64,000 nucleotides of DNA from contig CM055201.1 in assembly GCA_029224185.1 (NCBI GenBank), forward strand, positions 4,503,545 to 4,567,544. The letters run 5' to 3'. Positions 45,586-58,726 of this stretch are shown piece after piece (within the stretch, counting starts at the first letter, position 1; every line of letters begins with the position of its first letter). The position numbers and the translations under genes were made by a program. A model generated the notes under the pieces. It worked only from the letters and a program-made list of their open reading frames with translations. It did not search any database and had not been told where the DNA came from. This DNA is from Karalla daura. Taxonomy: Eukaryota > Chordata > Actinopteri > Chaetodontiformes > Leiognathidae.

Positions 45586-47991
45586 TCAGGGCGCGTCGGC
45601 GTGCCGGTAGTAGCCCCTCTGCAGCGCGGCCGAGGCGATGCTCTCGGCCGAGCGCCGCTGGTCCATGGTCAGCAGGGCGTCCAGCAGGTCGTTGATGTCG
45701 GCCTTGAGGCCCTGCCGCTGCATCCAGCTCTTGAGCAGCTCGTACACCTTGTCGCCGGGCGGGCCGCTCTCGGCGATGCGGATGTGGTTGTCGCTGACGC
45801 CGATCGACCGGAAGAACTTGTTGTGGATCCGCACGTCCAGGTACTCGTCGAACAGGTCGAAGCTCTTCTTCAGCGACTTTTCTGACCCTGGGAAAAAACA
45901 GACAACAAAAACTGTTAGGATTAAATGAGTTTTTTTAGATGGGAAAAGCTGTATGCCCTGTATTTACCAACTCACAGTCCGGACACGTTCTTACGCGTTC
46001 CTGATGTTTTTAACGGAGGATCGAACAGACCTGTTCATCCACGTCCTCCCGGATTTAGCGTGGGAGGGGAAGAAATAAAAAAAGCAGCATGTTCCTAACC
46101 CCCTGCAGGCTCCGATGTGGCCTGACTGTCATGAGAATAATCTATCGAGCAGCTAACGCCAGAGATCAGCAGCAGATACTGTTCACGGGGCCGTGGACTG
46201 GCATGAACTCTGCTCGCTCGCTCGCTGTCGCTTTAAGAAGGGGTAGAAAAAGGAACAGAGAGTGCACGCAGAGGGGACCTACCTAGTAGTGGCAGCAGGC
46301 GGTGTCGCAGGGGATCCTCCTGCGGCACGAGAGCAAAGGGAAACGTTAGGGGACGTCTGGCGAGCTGCCCTGGCTTGATGGGAGTTCGGGACTTGCCGCT
46401 CACCATGTCAGCCGGCTGCGGCCTGAAGGCGGTGGGGCTCTGCCGGGGCGTGTTGCCGGAGGAGGTGGCGGTGGGCAGGGCGGACAGGCTGGTCTGAGAC
46501 GAGCTGGTGGTGTTGGGCAGGCTGTCTCCCAGCCCCCGGTCCTCGTCCTCCAGCCCCACGGACGCCCCCTTGGTCTGGGTCTCCTGCAGGCCCGGCTGCA
46601 GCAGTGGCCGGGATTCCGGCCGCGGCTCCTCGCCCTCCAGGCCCGCGTTCTGGTTGTTCTGCCTCTCCTCCGCCGTGGCGCCGCTCTCGTCCTGGAGCAC
46701 GGGAGAAAACCCAGGTGAGGGGACCGGGACGTGCTGCCGCAGTGACAATCTCCCCTCGCCACCCTCTTCTACGCCTTTCCCGACGCCATAAAAGAAATAT
46801 ACTGCATAAAGAGCTGGAAAATGTGAGAGAGAAGACTTACAATGGGAATCTTGACAATTTCGGGCTCACAGTGGCTCTTGGAACCTGTTGGAGGCAGAGT
46901 AGCGGACACTAAGAGCACCGCCTCAATAATGAAGGACTACAACAACAGCTGAAAACACGGCGTCCACTCACATGGTATGTCACACTGACGTTGCTTGTAC
47001 ACAAGCCACAGCCCGGTCAGGACGATGCACAGGAGCAGCAGGCTCAGGCAGACGCCTAGAGGAATTGCTGGAAGAGGAGAGGATGGGAGTCACTGACCCC
47101 GTACAGCCACACCTCTGAGCTGACCCGGGCTGGAGGGGAGGACTCACCGATTTCCGAGGGGGAGCCGGGGGTCGGCGTGGGGGCGGGGGGGAAGGTCTGG
47201 GTGGGCGACGGGGCCCGCTTCCGGCACACCGTGTTGGAAAAGGGGGTGCACTTCTTCACCTCCTCCTCTCCCGACTTGCACCTGGGGTTTGGCAATGAAA
47301 AAGAGGACGACAATGAGGCGGGGTCGGCTCTGCGGCACTTCCGCGGGCCACCGCTCCTGCGGGACGAGGCCGGGCACACTCACTTGGCGCAGCGCTTGCA
47401 GACCTCGCAGGCCTGGTCCGGCACGCAGAACGTGCCCGGCTGGCACTGGCACTTGGTGTCCGTGGTGGTGGTGCACGGGGCCGTCTCGGTCTCGTCTGCG
47501 GCAGGGTGAGACGGCATTTGGGACATGTGAGCGTTTTGAGCGAAACGCCACCCATCGATCGGGGGCCCGACAATCGATTGGCACGCACAGCGTGGATTCG
47601 GTTAGGCACGCCGTGATGCCATTTCACGCCCAGTTCGGTTCAGGGTTCACCTGAATACATTCGTGATCTTCTCCAGTCCTCACAACACTGTCGGGTCTTT
47701 TTCTTTTTCAACCCCCCCTCCTAACCCTAACCCAAAAACAAACAGCGATTGTGCTTCGGAAGCTCTGACCCTAAACCTGTGGTCACATCTGTTTAAACCG
47801 ACTTTTCATCCGAGTCTTTTTCTGCCTATTATTATCATTAGTTCCATCTACGTTCCTATCAAACTATATTTGGATTGTTTTTTTTTATCGCCTGGTTGTA
47901 TGTAGTGATGCATTTTGTGTTTTTCTTGCCTGTAAAATAGTGCCAAATGGATAAATGTCTCGTTATTGTTATCATGGAGTGAGGTGTAACT

Positions 47992-48031
<40 letters not shown>

Positions 48032-51000
48032 TGGAACAAAGTGCACTCCTCGGCCTATTTGCAGGTCCTCGGCAAATAAAAAAAAGTCGAGATAATTGGA
48101 TTTCTGGTTGTGCCTCCGTCTGAGCGAGAGGTGGAGAATTTGGCGCGGCTGATTTATCTAACTGGGATTTCAAAAAAGGGACGAGATGAAAACGAGTAGC
48201 AAGCGGCCGGGCCCGTCTCCCCCGGGGACGACCTGGACAGATGAAAATCTTCTTGCGGGCCGGGTTTCATTGAAGTCCGGAACGTCGTTTTTTTTTTTTT
48301 TTTTTTCTCTTCAGATCTCCGTCTCGCAGCGGGCGCAGCGAGGCGGCGGGCAGCTTTCCCGGACCGAAATAAGGCGAGCGGGCCCCCGGCAGGTGAGGGT
48401 TTAACCCGGGGTGCCGGGTCCGCGGAGTCTTGTGATCTCCTCGTACGTCACGGACGGCGTCGGGAGATAGCGGCGAAGGTGCGCCGGTTGTTGATCAACT
48501 GATAGCATCTCCCGGTCCGTCCGTCCGTTGAGCGCTAAAATGGCACCAGAGTGAAAGACTTGAAGCCTTTCATCTCCCCAACACTGGACTCTTTGTCCGG
48601 CTGCTCATTAATTATCGGCTTTTTCCTTTTTATCAACGCGATCGCCAGGAGTTGTGTGGCACTGGCCTGTGGCCCTATGGCGGCTCTCATGTGATCCTGG
48701 ACTATAGAACATGAGCCCCGGTCCAAGCACACACAGCATGAACGAGGGTTTGTCCCCAAGGGGAGGCGTGTGTTAAATCCAGCTTCTTTTTTTTTTCCTT
48801 TTTTTTTTTTTTTTCCATGTAGACAGATATTTACTGTGATAGCTTTCGGAGCATGTTATGAATCATTGTGAACTCTTCCTTGTCCTCGGCCCTTGTCAGT
48901 GCTCTTGTTTTTGGAGCTTTTCCCTCTCTGTATACACAAACACTCCCACAGGGACCACTACGGAGTTTAGCCCAGTAGTTCTCAGCTGCTCATGCCAAAT
49001 TATAGGGACAATGGGTTTGATTGTTATACAACCCCGGGTCCAGAAGGGAAAAAAAAAAAGGAGAAAAAAAAAGGGACTAAAAACAGAAGGCAATCGCTTG
49101 CAAACAAGCTGTTTACAGTTTTTAAAGTGTTCCTGAGCACATGGAGGAATACCCTCAATAGGGCCGTCCACTTTGGAACATCTTTCATACACCTCTTCTA
49201 CCATTGTTAAGCTGAGTCCCTGTTTACCAGTGGAATGATCCGTGACCTTAGGACGGTGGGGGGGGGGGGTTCAAACATAATCGCTCACACTGTTTCTAAC
49301 TGCTTTGACGTCACAAACCACTTATAGATTATGAGACTCTTTATTTATTTGTCCCTGTATGGGGGCACTTAAATGCAAATATTTATACCGAGTAAGAGCA
49401 GTGTTTATCATACATACTTTGTGATATTTTATCTTATATTATGTAATATTAAATATGTAGTATATACATGCACACACATATATAAACACATATATAAACA
49501 CACATATAAACACGTATAACACACACACACATATATATATAAACACATATATAAACACGTATAACACACACTAACCCTAACCCTAACCCTAAATACAGTT
49601 AGTTAGATGTAACTAATATCTAAGTAACATCAGCTGAACAGAATAAGCGACCTAAAATCCAGATTTTATCATGAGGTCATTACTTAAGCGTCACCTTAAC
49701 CCAACCCTTGAGGTGCCCCCCATTGCTCATTCCCAGCCCAGTGCGGAAAAGGCCGCTCAGTCGGCCCGAGGCTGTGAACCTCGGAGGGCGGGGAGGCTCA
49801 TCCGTTGCGCGGACGGCGTGAGCATCGCCGCCCAGACAAAGCTCGCGCCGTTTCTTCCGCAACTTCCCGTCCATAGCGATAAACCGTAGACACAACAATA
49901 AATCCCAATGACCGTTGCCTACCGCAAAAACGGTTCTCCCTTGCGGGCTGAGCGGACGGTTTCGCTAGCCGCGGGACCGTCGCGAGCGCCCTATTGTCAT
50001 AATGGAGGTGGAGGTGGTGGTGGTGGTGGGGGGGCGGGGAGTCTGGGAGTGCAATTTGCACCGAGAGTGGAGCGAGAAACGGGTTTTCTTAAAAACAACG
50101 CGCACTTTGTTGAGCGCGCTCATGACATCGCCGGGCGACTGATCCGCTTCCATTTCGCCACTTTTGCCCCTCGTTTGTTTAATTCGATCAGGCTAGAAAT
50201 CGAGTTTCTGTTGCTGCGCGGTGTTGTTTCTTTTCTTTTTTTATCACCGGTGGAGCCATTTCACACACCGCCGATGACACATCTCTCTCTCTCTCTTTGT
50301 CCCTCTCTCTCTCTCTCTGTCTCCCTCTCAGTCTCTCTCTCTCAGTCACTCTCTCTCTCAGTCTCTCTCTCTCTCTCTGTCCCTCTCTCTCTCTCTCTGT
50401 CTCCCTCTCAGTCTCTCTCTCTCAGTCACTCTCTCTCTCAGTCTCTCTCTCTCTGTCCCTCTCTCTCTCTCTCTCAGTCTCTCTCTCTCTCTCTCTGCCT
50501 GTGCTGCGGAGGCTTTTTTTTTTCCTCCTTTTTTTTTTCGCTGTGGAAATGTGTCGAGTTGGACACGGATTCAGTCTGGAGCCTCGTTTGTTACGCAACG
50601 CTGATTGGAAAGTAACACTTTGAAAACATGGCAATAAAGCTTGAAGACGGGATCCAAACCTTCATTAGGAGGAAAGACAACAAGTCAGAAGTGGCAGACG
50701 GGGAAACGGGTCGACGCTCGGCCTCCACTCGAGGCAGCTGGTGCCTTGGAACGGGGCGGACACGCTGTAATTTCTTGACTGTGTTATTTTGATTGAATTG
50801 GCAGGTGCTTGCTGTGCGTCCCTGTGTGTCTGGGTGGAGGTGGAGGGAGGAGGAGCACACGAGGCACCAATCAGGGTGAAGTGGGCCAATCTGAGCATAA
50901 AGGGCCTTTTCTGTCAAATCCAAGTCATTTCTGCCATTTTAAAAATGCCCTACATGGAAAACCAAGATAACTGCTTAACTCGACAAGATTCGTTGGAGAC

Positions 51001-52441
51001 AACGCGGTTTGGTGTTCGCGTACGTGCGTGTGCTGATCTGCAGTAAATCAAAACGTACATGTTGTTTACGAAGCCTAACCGAAGGATATTCTCAAAATCA
51101 TTTGCTTTCACTGTGCTGGTGATTACCCCATCCAACTTCTCAGATCCCATTCTCTCTCCCCTGGTGTGGTGGATAGCGCTGTCTCCTTACAGCAAGGAGC
51201 TGTGTAACTACCTGCCAATGAACGCGATGCTGGTCAACATGTTTGAGGTCGGTTTGGAGACTAATTCCCGTCTCTCGCGATTCATTTCTTGAAATGGCCT
51301 GCTCGAGCCGGAGCGAAACCGCACTCGCAGGGGGCCCTGTCCTTTAAAAGGCGGCGGTGAATAAGCGGCGAGCACGTCCCATGTAACAGTAGTCTCCTTT
51401 CTGCGGCTCCAGCCTTTTCACCGGACACAAAGACGCCCCCCAGTGCGGGGGGGGGGGGGGGGGGGACAATGAGACACGGCCACGCCCGGCTCAGCCAGGT
51501 AAGACGGACACACAAGCCGAATCCCCGGAGACCGGGTCCGCCAGCAGCGCTCACATTCGGCCCCGGCGAACAAAAACAAGAAAGACACGCCCTGCTTCTC
51601 CGGGTAACATCACGAGATCGCGTTTTCACGAGTGGAGGGGGGTGCAAGGGGGGGGGGGGGGGGCGGGGGTGGTGGGGGGGGCAGACAAAAGGGTGTCGAC
51701 TTTCCCCAAACAATATATCTTTGACTGGCTGGATTGCGCAAGACTCGGCTCCGGAATTAAAGGGCAATCCGTTTCGGGTGTTATTCGGCTTCGTTTTCTT
51801 CCTTTCTTTGGAAAACAAAACAAAACAAAACAAAACAAAACAAAAGACCCGGGACTTGATGCCTCACAGTGGAGAGGGCCGCTTTGTGTCCGGGGACGTG
51901 ACGGCCGCCGGCCTCGGCTCGTTAGGGCCGGCGCGTCTGTTGGAACGAGCCGTCGGCCGCAGATTCGGTCACGGTCCGCAGGTTTGATGGCCAGTCATTG
52001 GTTCCGAAATGAGTGAGGGCACTCCGGGTTTGGCCCGACGCGCGGACAAGCGCGGCCTTCATTGACGTGGTTTGCGAAACGTTTATTTACGAATAAAAAC
52101 GGCTGATTGCTAATAAAAATAAACGACGTCCCCGGGTCAAATTAACACGGTTCTGGGTTTCGCGAGGCGACGGCGCGCATGCCCACCAGACTTTCTGAAT
52201 GGACCTCGCTGTAAAAGCTGCTCGCCCGAAACTTAGTAAAAGTTTTATTTAATAAGTTGAGGGACCGAAGAAACAAACGAGACCACTCAGAAGACGCACA
52301 CTCGAGACACACACGCACACACACATGCGGTAGTATTCGCACTTATTCCCAGCTGGACTGAGGGCCTTCTTCAAAACCATGCATGTTCAGCTGGATGGGA
52401 GGCTCCAAAATTGCCTCTGGGTGTGAGTGTGAGAGCGAATG

Positions 52442-52473
<32 letters not shown>

Positions 52474-54661
52474 GACTGACTGGAGAACCGTTCCGGATCT
52501 ATAAATAGACCATGAAGGTGCAGGAGAAGGATGGTCGGACCTCAGCGCGAGCAAGTATCTCAGTGAACTCAGCATTAAATAGGACACAGATTGAAAAACA
52601 AGATCGGGGCGTGAGCTGTGCAACGGAGAGAGAGAGAGAGAGGGAGAGAGAGAGGGAGAGAGAGAGGGAGAGAGAGAGGGAGTGAGCGTTACCTAAGCGG
52701 CAGTGCGTGCAGGGCAGACAGCGGTTCATCCCGTTGGAGTGCTCTGTGTACGTCTGCCCGTGTTCACAGGGAACGCAGGTCCCCTGCTCCTGGTCTCTCT
52801 CGCATTCCTTCTGCACAAAGGTTCCTGCGGAGCGGGGTGGGGTGGGGGGGCAAAAAAAAAAAACAGTCGGTCAGGAGCACGCACGGGGAAAAACGCAGGC
52901 GGGGTCGCGGCTCGGGACCCCGCGAATCCTGACGTCTGTTGAATCCGGGCCGGGCCGAGGATGTGAGGATGGGACAGGACGTGCAAGGACCACACTGCGC
53001 TGTGCGTTTTCGAAACCGAGTCGAAAAGAGCGGCTCGATTTTTCGACTTGTTGTTTTTTTTTGGGGGGGGGGGGGGGGGGGGGGGGCCTGTTCCAGGTAG
53101 CTGAAGTTTGCATTTCATGGGTACTCAGAGGAGGAGGAGGAGGAGGTGTAGGAAGGGGAGGAGAGGAGCCGCTTCGCTCGGCGCCTCCCCCCCTCGTCAC
53201 ACTCGCAACCCGCCTGCCCTCGGTTCACACATGCCGTGAATAAAACCACTTGATTCTCATGTGTTTTCAGACGTTTATCTGATGAGAATGGGAGGAATGT
53301 AGCAGCGGAGGGAGACCAGATCCCTGGCTGTGTTCAATATGTCGGCGTCGCGGCTTGTTCGGGGAGCTCGCGGTTTGTTTTTGCCTCCAACGCGGACACG
53401 AACCTGATTATTTAAGTCTTAAAAGGAAGAGGGGGAACAGGCCTCGCGTTTCATTCTATCAAGTGGCGGCGGTCGCTTTAGTAACTGACCGACCGAGGAG
53501 AATGTAAGAGAACAATCGTTGTATATTTTTCTACTTAGCTGTTGGGGTTAGCCATTTAAGGGTTCAGGGTTTAGCTTTTAAGTGTCTGTACACTTTGGAG
53601 TGACGAAGGTAATTGTTACCGAGTACTTGCATCTTGGCCAGAGGAAAGGTTAACAACCTCACCAAACTCTTCACATAATAAATAATAATGATAAAAAAAA
53701 GGGGGGGTGGGGGGGCGGCTTCTCGTAATGACTGGGGACAAATGCGTCCTGCTTGACTTTTCACTTGGCTCTGATCTGCTGAGATGGAGCAGTTCTTTTT
53801 TTTTTTTTCTTCTGTCCTCTGCTCCTGGCCATCGCACATTCTTTCCAGACCATGTGGAGAATATTTGCAAAACTCATTTGGGATAGAGATCGGGTTATGG
53901 GTTTGACATTTGACTCGCGCCGTTTTTGGGTTTTTTTTTTTTTTTTTCACACACAAAATACCAAAAGCCCGGAGTTTGACTCCAGATTAACCCTTGGCCC
54001 CGTACGAGAAGACACCGACGTCTCACTAGGAAACAGGAAACGCATTCTGCTGATCGGGGGGTCGCGTTTGTCTGCGCCATGTCGCGCGTGTGCAGTAAAT
54101 GCGAACCAACGAATGCATAATGTTGTTTCAAAGGCTTAAGAAAAACAAAAGAAATCACTTCTCTGGGCCATAAATAAACCATTCGGGTCTAGAAAAGACC
54201 CCAATGAGTGAGCCCTTTCCCTGTTTTCATGTCCATCATCTCTTTGTTGCTACTAAATCAAGCACGGCAACAAGATGGATCCGTCATTTAGACGTGAATA
54301 CTTGCACCTCATCTCACCCGGTGCTTTGTTGCTTTTGGGGGGCGACACTGTGGTTTGTTGAGCGGCACACAACAGTGGTTTTTTTTTTTTTATGCTGGCC
54401 AAGGGGTTTTCGGCAAAAGTGGTCCCGGTTCGAATCCCGGCATTACAGCTTGTGTACATGCATGTTTCCAGTGCGCGCCTCCTTACCGGCCTGGCAGTTG
54501 AGGCAGCACAGCCCCTGGTAGAGGTACTGCTCGTTCTCCTTGCACGTCCGGTGCCGTCTCAGGGTGTTGTTGTACTCGTCGCTGGACCACTGCGCTGCCG
54601 GGACCTCCGCGGCGTGACAGACCAGCCCCAGGACGAGAGTGGCCGCCCACACCTGAATCAT
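45586..54661 (-). CDS. tnfrsf10: TNF-receptor-superfamily death receptor, TRAIL-receptor-like
   Basis: TRAIL-type receptors are plasma-membrane proteins that bind a TNF-family ligand and recruit FADD and caspase-8 through a cytoplasmic death domain (family knowledge). Nine exons, in transcript order: 54661-54487, 52824-52693, 47495-47384, 47281-47148, 47067-46972, 46884-46841, 46691-46404, 46319-46283, 45887-45586. They join exactly to 1320 nt: 439 aa plus stop, close to human TNFRSF10B (440). A signal peptide (MIQVWAATLVLGLVC) precedes Cys-rich repeats with typical spacing (CLNCQAG, CVPCEHGQTYTEHSNG, CLPCTHC, CQCQPGTFC, CEVCKRCAKC). A Pro/Thr stalk follows, then one transmembrane helix in exon 47067-46972, a Ser/Thr/Pro-rich linker and a C-terminal death domain (SIGVSDNHIRIAE, KSWMQRQGLKADINDLLDAL). 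The start could instead be in an earlier exon, because a pyrimidine-rich tract and a cag immediately follow the ATG at 54661. The exact subfamily name is inferred from the death domain. Confidence 0.88.
47495..52692. other. 5.2-kb intron of the death-receptor gene, repeat-rich
   Basis: No exon found between the two ligand-binding exons that flank it. It contains a GA run (47996-48026), CA/TA-rich DNA with three CCCTAA telomere-like units (about 49470-49592), a 215-bp TC block (50281-50497), long G runs (51447-51465, 51648-51663), (CAAAA)n at about 51816-51845, a TG run (52441-52469) and a GA run next to the donor side (52626-52682). Confidence 0.6.
50281..50497 (+). repeat. TC-rich compound repeat, internally duplicated
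   Basis: TC dinucleotides interrupted by regular ctgtccc, ctcagtc and cagtcac steps. The order ctgtccc, ctgtctcc, ctcagtc, cagtcac, cagtc occurs twice, about 105 bp apart (50295-50400 and 50400-50500), so this is a two-copy higher-order block. Confidence 0.85.
53063..53086 (+). repeat. 24-base poly(G) run in death-receptor intron
   Basis: Uninterrupted G homopolymer directly after a T run, in the intron between the signal-peptide exon and the second exon. Confidence 0.9.
54336..54470 (+). repeat. degenerate tRNA-headed repeat fragment
   Basis: It begins ggggggcgacactgtgg and contains cggttcgaatcccggc, a near-perfect tRNA B-box/T-arm, followed by acatgcatgtttccagt. No complete cloverleaf can be drawn, so this is a retroposon relic, not a tRNA gene. 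It lies immediately next to the donor of the first death-receptor exon. Confidence 0.6.
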
Positions 54662-54940
54662 CAAGGTCAGAGGGGGGAGGGGGGGAGGGAGGAGGGGGAG
54701 GAGGAGGAGGAGGAGGAGGAGGAGGAAGAAAAAGACATGAAAGCCTCTGCATTATTTTCCACAGCGTTCAGACACACCCCCTCAAACTCATTAGACAGTA
54801 AAGAGGAGAGTCTATCTTCATAGGAAACCTTGTGTGAGCAATCTACGGCTTAATTTGAACCATCTGATCTGAACATCTGCCGTGGGAAAGCAATTAAGGG
54901 AGCCATCCAGCCGGTCAGAACTGGAGGCAAAAACAACCGT

Positions 54941-54943
54941 GTG

Positions 54944-54988
<45 letters not shown>

Positions 54989-55014
54989 GCGCGAGTGTGT
55001 GTGTGTGTGTGTGC
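54941..55014 (+). repeat. (TG)n microsatellite upstream of the death receptor
   Basis: TG repeat of about 70 bp with a gcgcgcgag interruption, about 300 bp upstream of the assumed start codon. Confidence 0.95.
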
Positions 55015-55119
55015 AGGATGCAGAGCTATACGCTAACTGCATGCGGCGCAACAGGCGACCAAATTGAATTAAGTGGCTGATCTGCTTTTCCGAAAGGGTC
55101 CTCGCCGACCCGCCTCTTC

Positions 55120-55167
55120 GGCCCCGGCCCCGGCCCCGGCCCCGGCCCCGGCCCCGGCCCCGGCCCC
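55120..55167 (-). repeat. (GGGGCC)8 hexanucleotide repeat
   Basis: Eight perfect GGCCCC units on the plus strand, GGGGCC in the sense direction of the death-receptor gene, about 460 bp upstream of its assumed start. This is the hexamer that expands in human C9orf72; eight copies equals a normal, unexpanded human length. Confidence 0.95.
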
Positions 55168-56293
55168 AGCCGCCGTATCAGAGGCGACTCCCGGGACCCA
55201 TTCATGGCCGGGATAATGACGGGCTTGTACAGGTGGGGTGCGGAGAAGAATACGGCCCGAACACTTTAGTGTGGCCCCCGGGCGCTGGTGTTTATTCACA
55301 CGCTTTTCACCCATGTCAATGTGAGAAGGCCCCATTCATTGGCAAACAACACACTTTAGTGCCTCTACTTCAAATGACCCACATTCTTAAAGCCCGGCTC
55401 TTTGAATGCCGCGACATGTGACACCGCCGCGAAGCGCCTCCAAAGCAACGCGACACCTCCTGGCTAAACTGGAGGCCTAGATTCGGAGGGCTCTTTTTTT
55501 GGTCTTTTCTTTTCTCTCTTTTTCTTTTCTTGTCTCCCCCTGTGCACCGGACCCCGCCTGCCCCACCTCGGGAGAGAGGAAGAAAGGAACAGGTTAGGGT
55601 GGACAGAAAAGGGAGAGGCGGGGCCCCCATTGAGGATGGACGTTCTGCGGGGAATAGGTGGTGCGGGACAGTGTGGGAGAGTTGGAGGAATAAAGAGCAA
55701 GAGAGCAGAGAGGTAGAGAGAAGAAGAGAGAAAAAAAAAAGAGGGGACAGGCTGCTAGACTTTGGCTCTCTGGAGGGCCGCCATGCCTTGTTGTTCAAAA
55801 GAACTTTCCCCTCTCTCTCTCTCTCTCCCCCTCTCTCTCTCCCGCTCTCCCTCTCTTCCTTTCCCTCTGCTCACGTCAGACTTTCCAAAGACGCTGAGAG
55901 GCAGCAGACGTGGAGGGGCAGACGGCCGGCAGAGCATTCACAATCACACCATTTAGATCTATCCAAACATTCAGGGGAAGGAGGGGAAGGAGGGGAAGGA
56001 GGGGTGGGCAGAAGAGAGAAGGAAAAGGGAGGGAGATAAAAATGAGAGAGAAGAGAGAGAGGGAGGGAGGGAGGGAGGGGGTGGGCGACTAACAGCTTGC
56101 ATGACACAGGGTGAGTCTTTTAGACTTGAATACACTATGTGTATGACTGCGGGGTGGGGAGTGTGTGCGTGTGTGTGTGTGTGCGTGTGTGTGTGTGTGT
56201 GCGGCGGGGGGGGGGGTGCAGAGCGACGTGGATTAAGAGAGAGAGTAAGCAGCGAGGCCGTGTGAAAAGGCAACGAGAAGGGGAGGGGGGGGG

Positions 56294-56345
<52 letters not shown>

Positions 56346-57720
56346 GGAGCACATGTGCTGCGAGGGAGCAGTGGAAAGAGAAGACGGGCGAGAGGACAAC
56401 TGGGGGAAAGAGTGAGGCGCGCTGGTGCGCCGGCGCTCCAAAAGCTTTATTTGTTCAGATGGACGCGGCTCGTAAATCACCCGGGTTCAAGCTCAGGTGT
56501 CCTCCCCCGGCCGCCGCCAAGACGCAGCGGCGGCGACGGGCCGACGTCACTTCCGGCCTTTGTTTCGCGTCCCGGGCCGGCGATTCACGCGCTCCCAGGT
56601 GCGGCCCGGTCCCCGCCAGATAAACCAGATAAACCGCAGAGGACTGAGCCCTCGAAGTGACACAGGGCGCGCGGGGTCAGGCCGTGGCGCTTCACCTAGG
56701 AGCCGGGGACGGGGCCCGACAGGCCGCACGAAGGCTCAGTCTGAGTGTCAGCTACCGGGGTCAAACTCCCCCCCTCGAACTCTGACTCTTTAAAAGGGAG
56801 CAAAACTGGGTTCTGAAAAGTGGGGAAACAGCATTGAAAAAAACAGTTCACTCCGCGGCTGTGAACCTCCTCTGTCCCCCTTCCCAATGTAGGCACAGGT
56901 TGATTAAAGTTAACAAAGTCGCAGAGGTGCTGTTTCATCATCGCATCGGTTTTCATTTTCTTCAACAAATGTACGAATAGCGACCAATGTACGAATAACG
57001 ACCTGGTTTCTTTGCGAACGTGATCCACAAAACACACATGCCGCGTGGCGTGCGGATCGGAGTGGACCGAATACCTGTCCGCGGGTGAATGGCGCGGTGT
57101 CATAAAGGAAGAAAAAGCCCATTTTACACCCATATAATAACGATAACAATAATAATTATGATGATAATAAAGGACATGTTTGGACGGTGTTGGCGGGACA
57201 TGGAGAGTAGAGTTCTAGGACGCAGGCCATGCATGAAAAACAAAAACAAGCCACAGCGGGCCCCCGTTTCACACACCCTGTTTCTCCCCCATCCCCGGGC
57301 GAGTCCAAAACGAATCCCCCAAGCCCTTTTTGTCCTGCACGAAACGCAGCGGGAGCGCCGACGCGGCACCGCATCCCCGAGGCGGCTGGACCGCACCGAC
57401 GCACGCCCGGAGCGCCGTGCACACAAACGCCGGGCGCAGCCACAGCGCGGCTTAGTTTCACCTCCACAACCGAGAGCGGAGTGACCGTAACCTCAGCGTA
57501 GCAGCCCTCTCCAAACCCACAACCCCCTGGAAAGAGTCCAACCCCCCTCGACCCCCCCCCCCCTCACCACCACCACCCCCCCGGATGAAGTGGTTCAGTC
57601 CACTTCACAGCCCTCTCTGTACGATGAGTGGGCCGGGCAGCGGATTGTTCGCCCCGGGGACAGTGTTCCCATTGTGGCGCGTGCACGTAACGGTGGCCCT
57701 GCCAGCTAAACTAATAAGAC
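55168..57720. other. upstream region of the death receptor, purine-rich, no gene recognised
   Basis: Contains TC blocks (55808-55860), GGGGAAGGA and GGGAGG tandem steps (55976-56080), GT and GA microsatellites (56160-56200, 56295-56345) and CpG-rich stretches (56400-56720, 57220-57480) that may be promoter material. Open frames here are low-complexity or shadow frames. Confidence 0.45.
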
Positions 57721-58726
57721 GTTGCATTAAATAATGAGGCAGCCTCTGTTTATCTGACAACAGGAGCTCCCCCTCCGCTTCCTCTGCGCGCCCGCCCGGG
57801 TTCTTCCAAATTGGCCCCGGCGCAGACCGGCCGCATGCCCACGTCCACTGAGAACGCGTCTGTGGCCGGGCCGACAGGACGCGCTTTCAGCCGACCTGGG
57901 TTCATCAATGGGCCATTCACGGCGCTCCCCGATCGCCGCGAAAGCACAGCGAGCGCGGCGGCGCTGCGAGACGCACGGAAGCTGAGAAGATGCCGCGCGC
58001 GCCGCAGAGAGAGAGAGAGGCGGGCGGGCGAACCGAAGCAGCTCCTTCATTTCATATTGGGACAGATGATTTCAATCATAGCGGGCCGATAAGGAAGGGC
58101 ACGATGCACTTCATTATACTCCTGTATCCGGAGTAGGACCTGAGTCTCCATATCATGCTCTTCTTATTACCCCAATCATTTTCTTTCATCAACTGCGGGA
58201 CAGTTGTGATGGCTGCCATATTGTACATCTTGACACGGAGGAGGAAACGGGCGCCTCGAGAGTTACGTCTTTGTTTTCCTGCAGTTACGTCTTTGTTTTC
58301 CTGCAAAAAACGGCTCTTGGCCCACTTAGTGACGACCTTACGCGGATTTGTCAGGCCAAACCGCCTTTGTTCATCTTTTTCTTTCCGTCCATCCGTTATC
58401 TCAGCCGCCTCGTACTAAACGGTGTCACAGGAGTCAACATAGACCCTCCAAAGCTCAACAGTTTTTCGACTGTGGGAAAAAAAACCCAAACCCACATACG
58501 AAGAGAACACGCAAACAGAGACAGGCAGACGTCTCTCAATCTTTTTAACTTTATTCAAACTTTCAAAAGTCTCTTTTTGCTGGGAAATGCCTGACAAAGT
58601 ATCACAGAATTGCATGGAGCTTCTGTCAAACTTCCTAAACTTTCCTCAAACCTTCACACGAGTCACTCGAATGCCACCGAGACCGCGCGTTCGTTGGGTC
58701 GGCCTTGCATCGGCTTCGGTGAGATT

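Noticed and set aside
44962..45885. Plus-strand open frame of 307 codons
   Set aside because: It is antisense to the death-domain exon and otherwise made of G-, CA- and TC-rich repeats.
54420..54445. Possible tRNA gene suggested by a perfect T-arm box
   Set aside because: No acceptor stem, D-arm or anticodon arm can be drawn around it; the flanks match a retroposon family.
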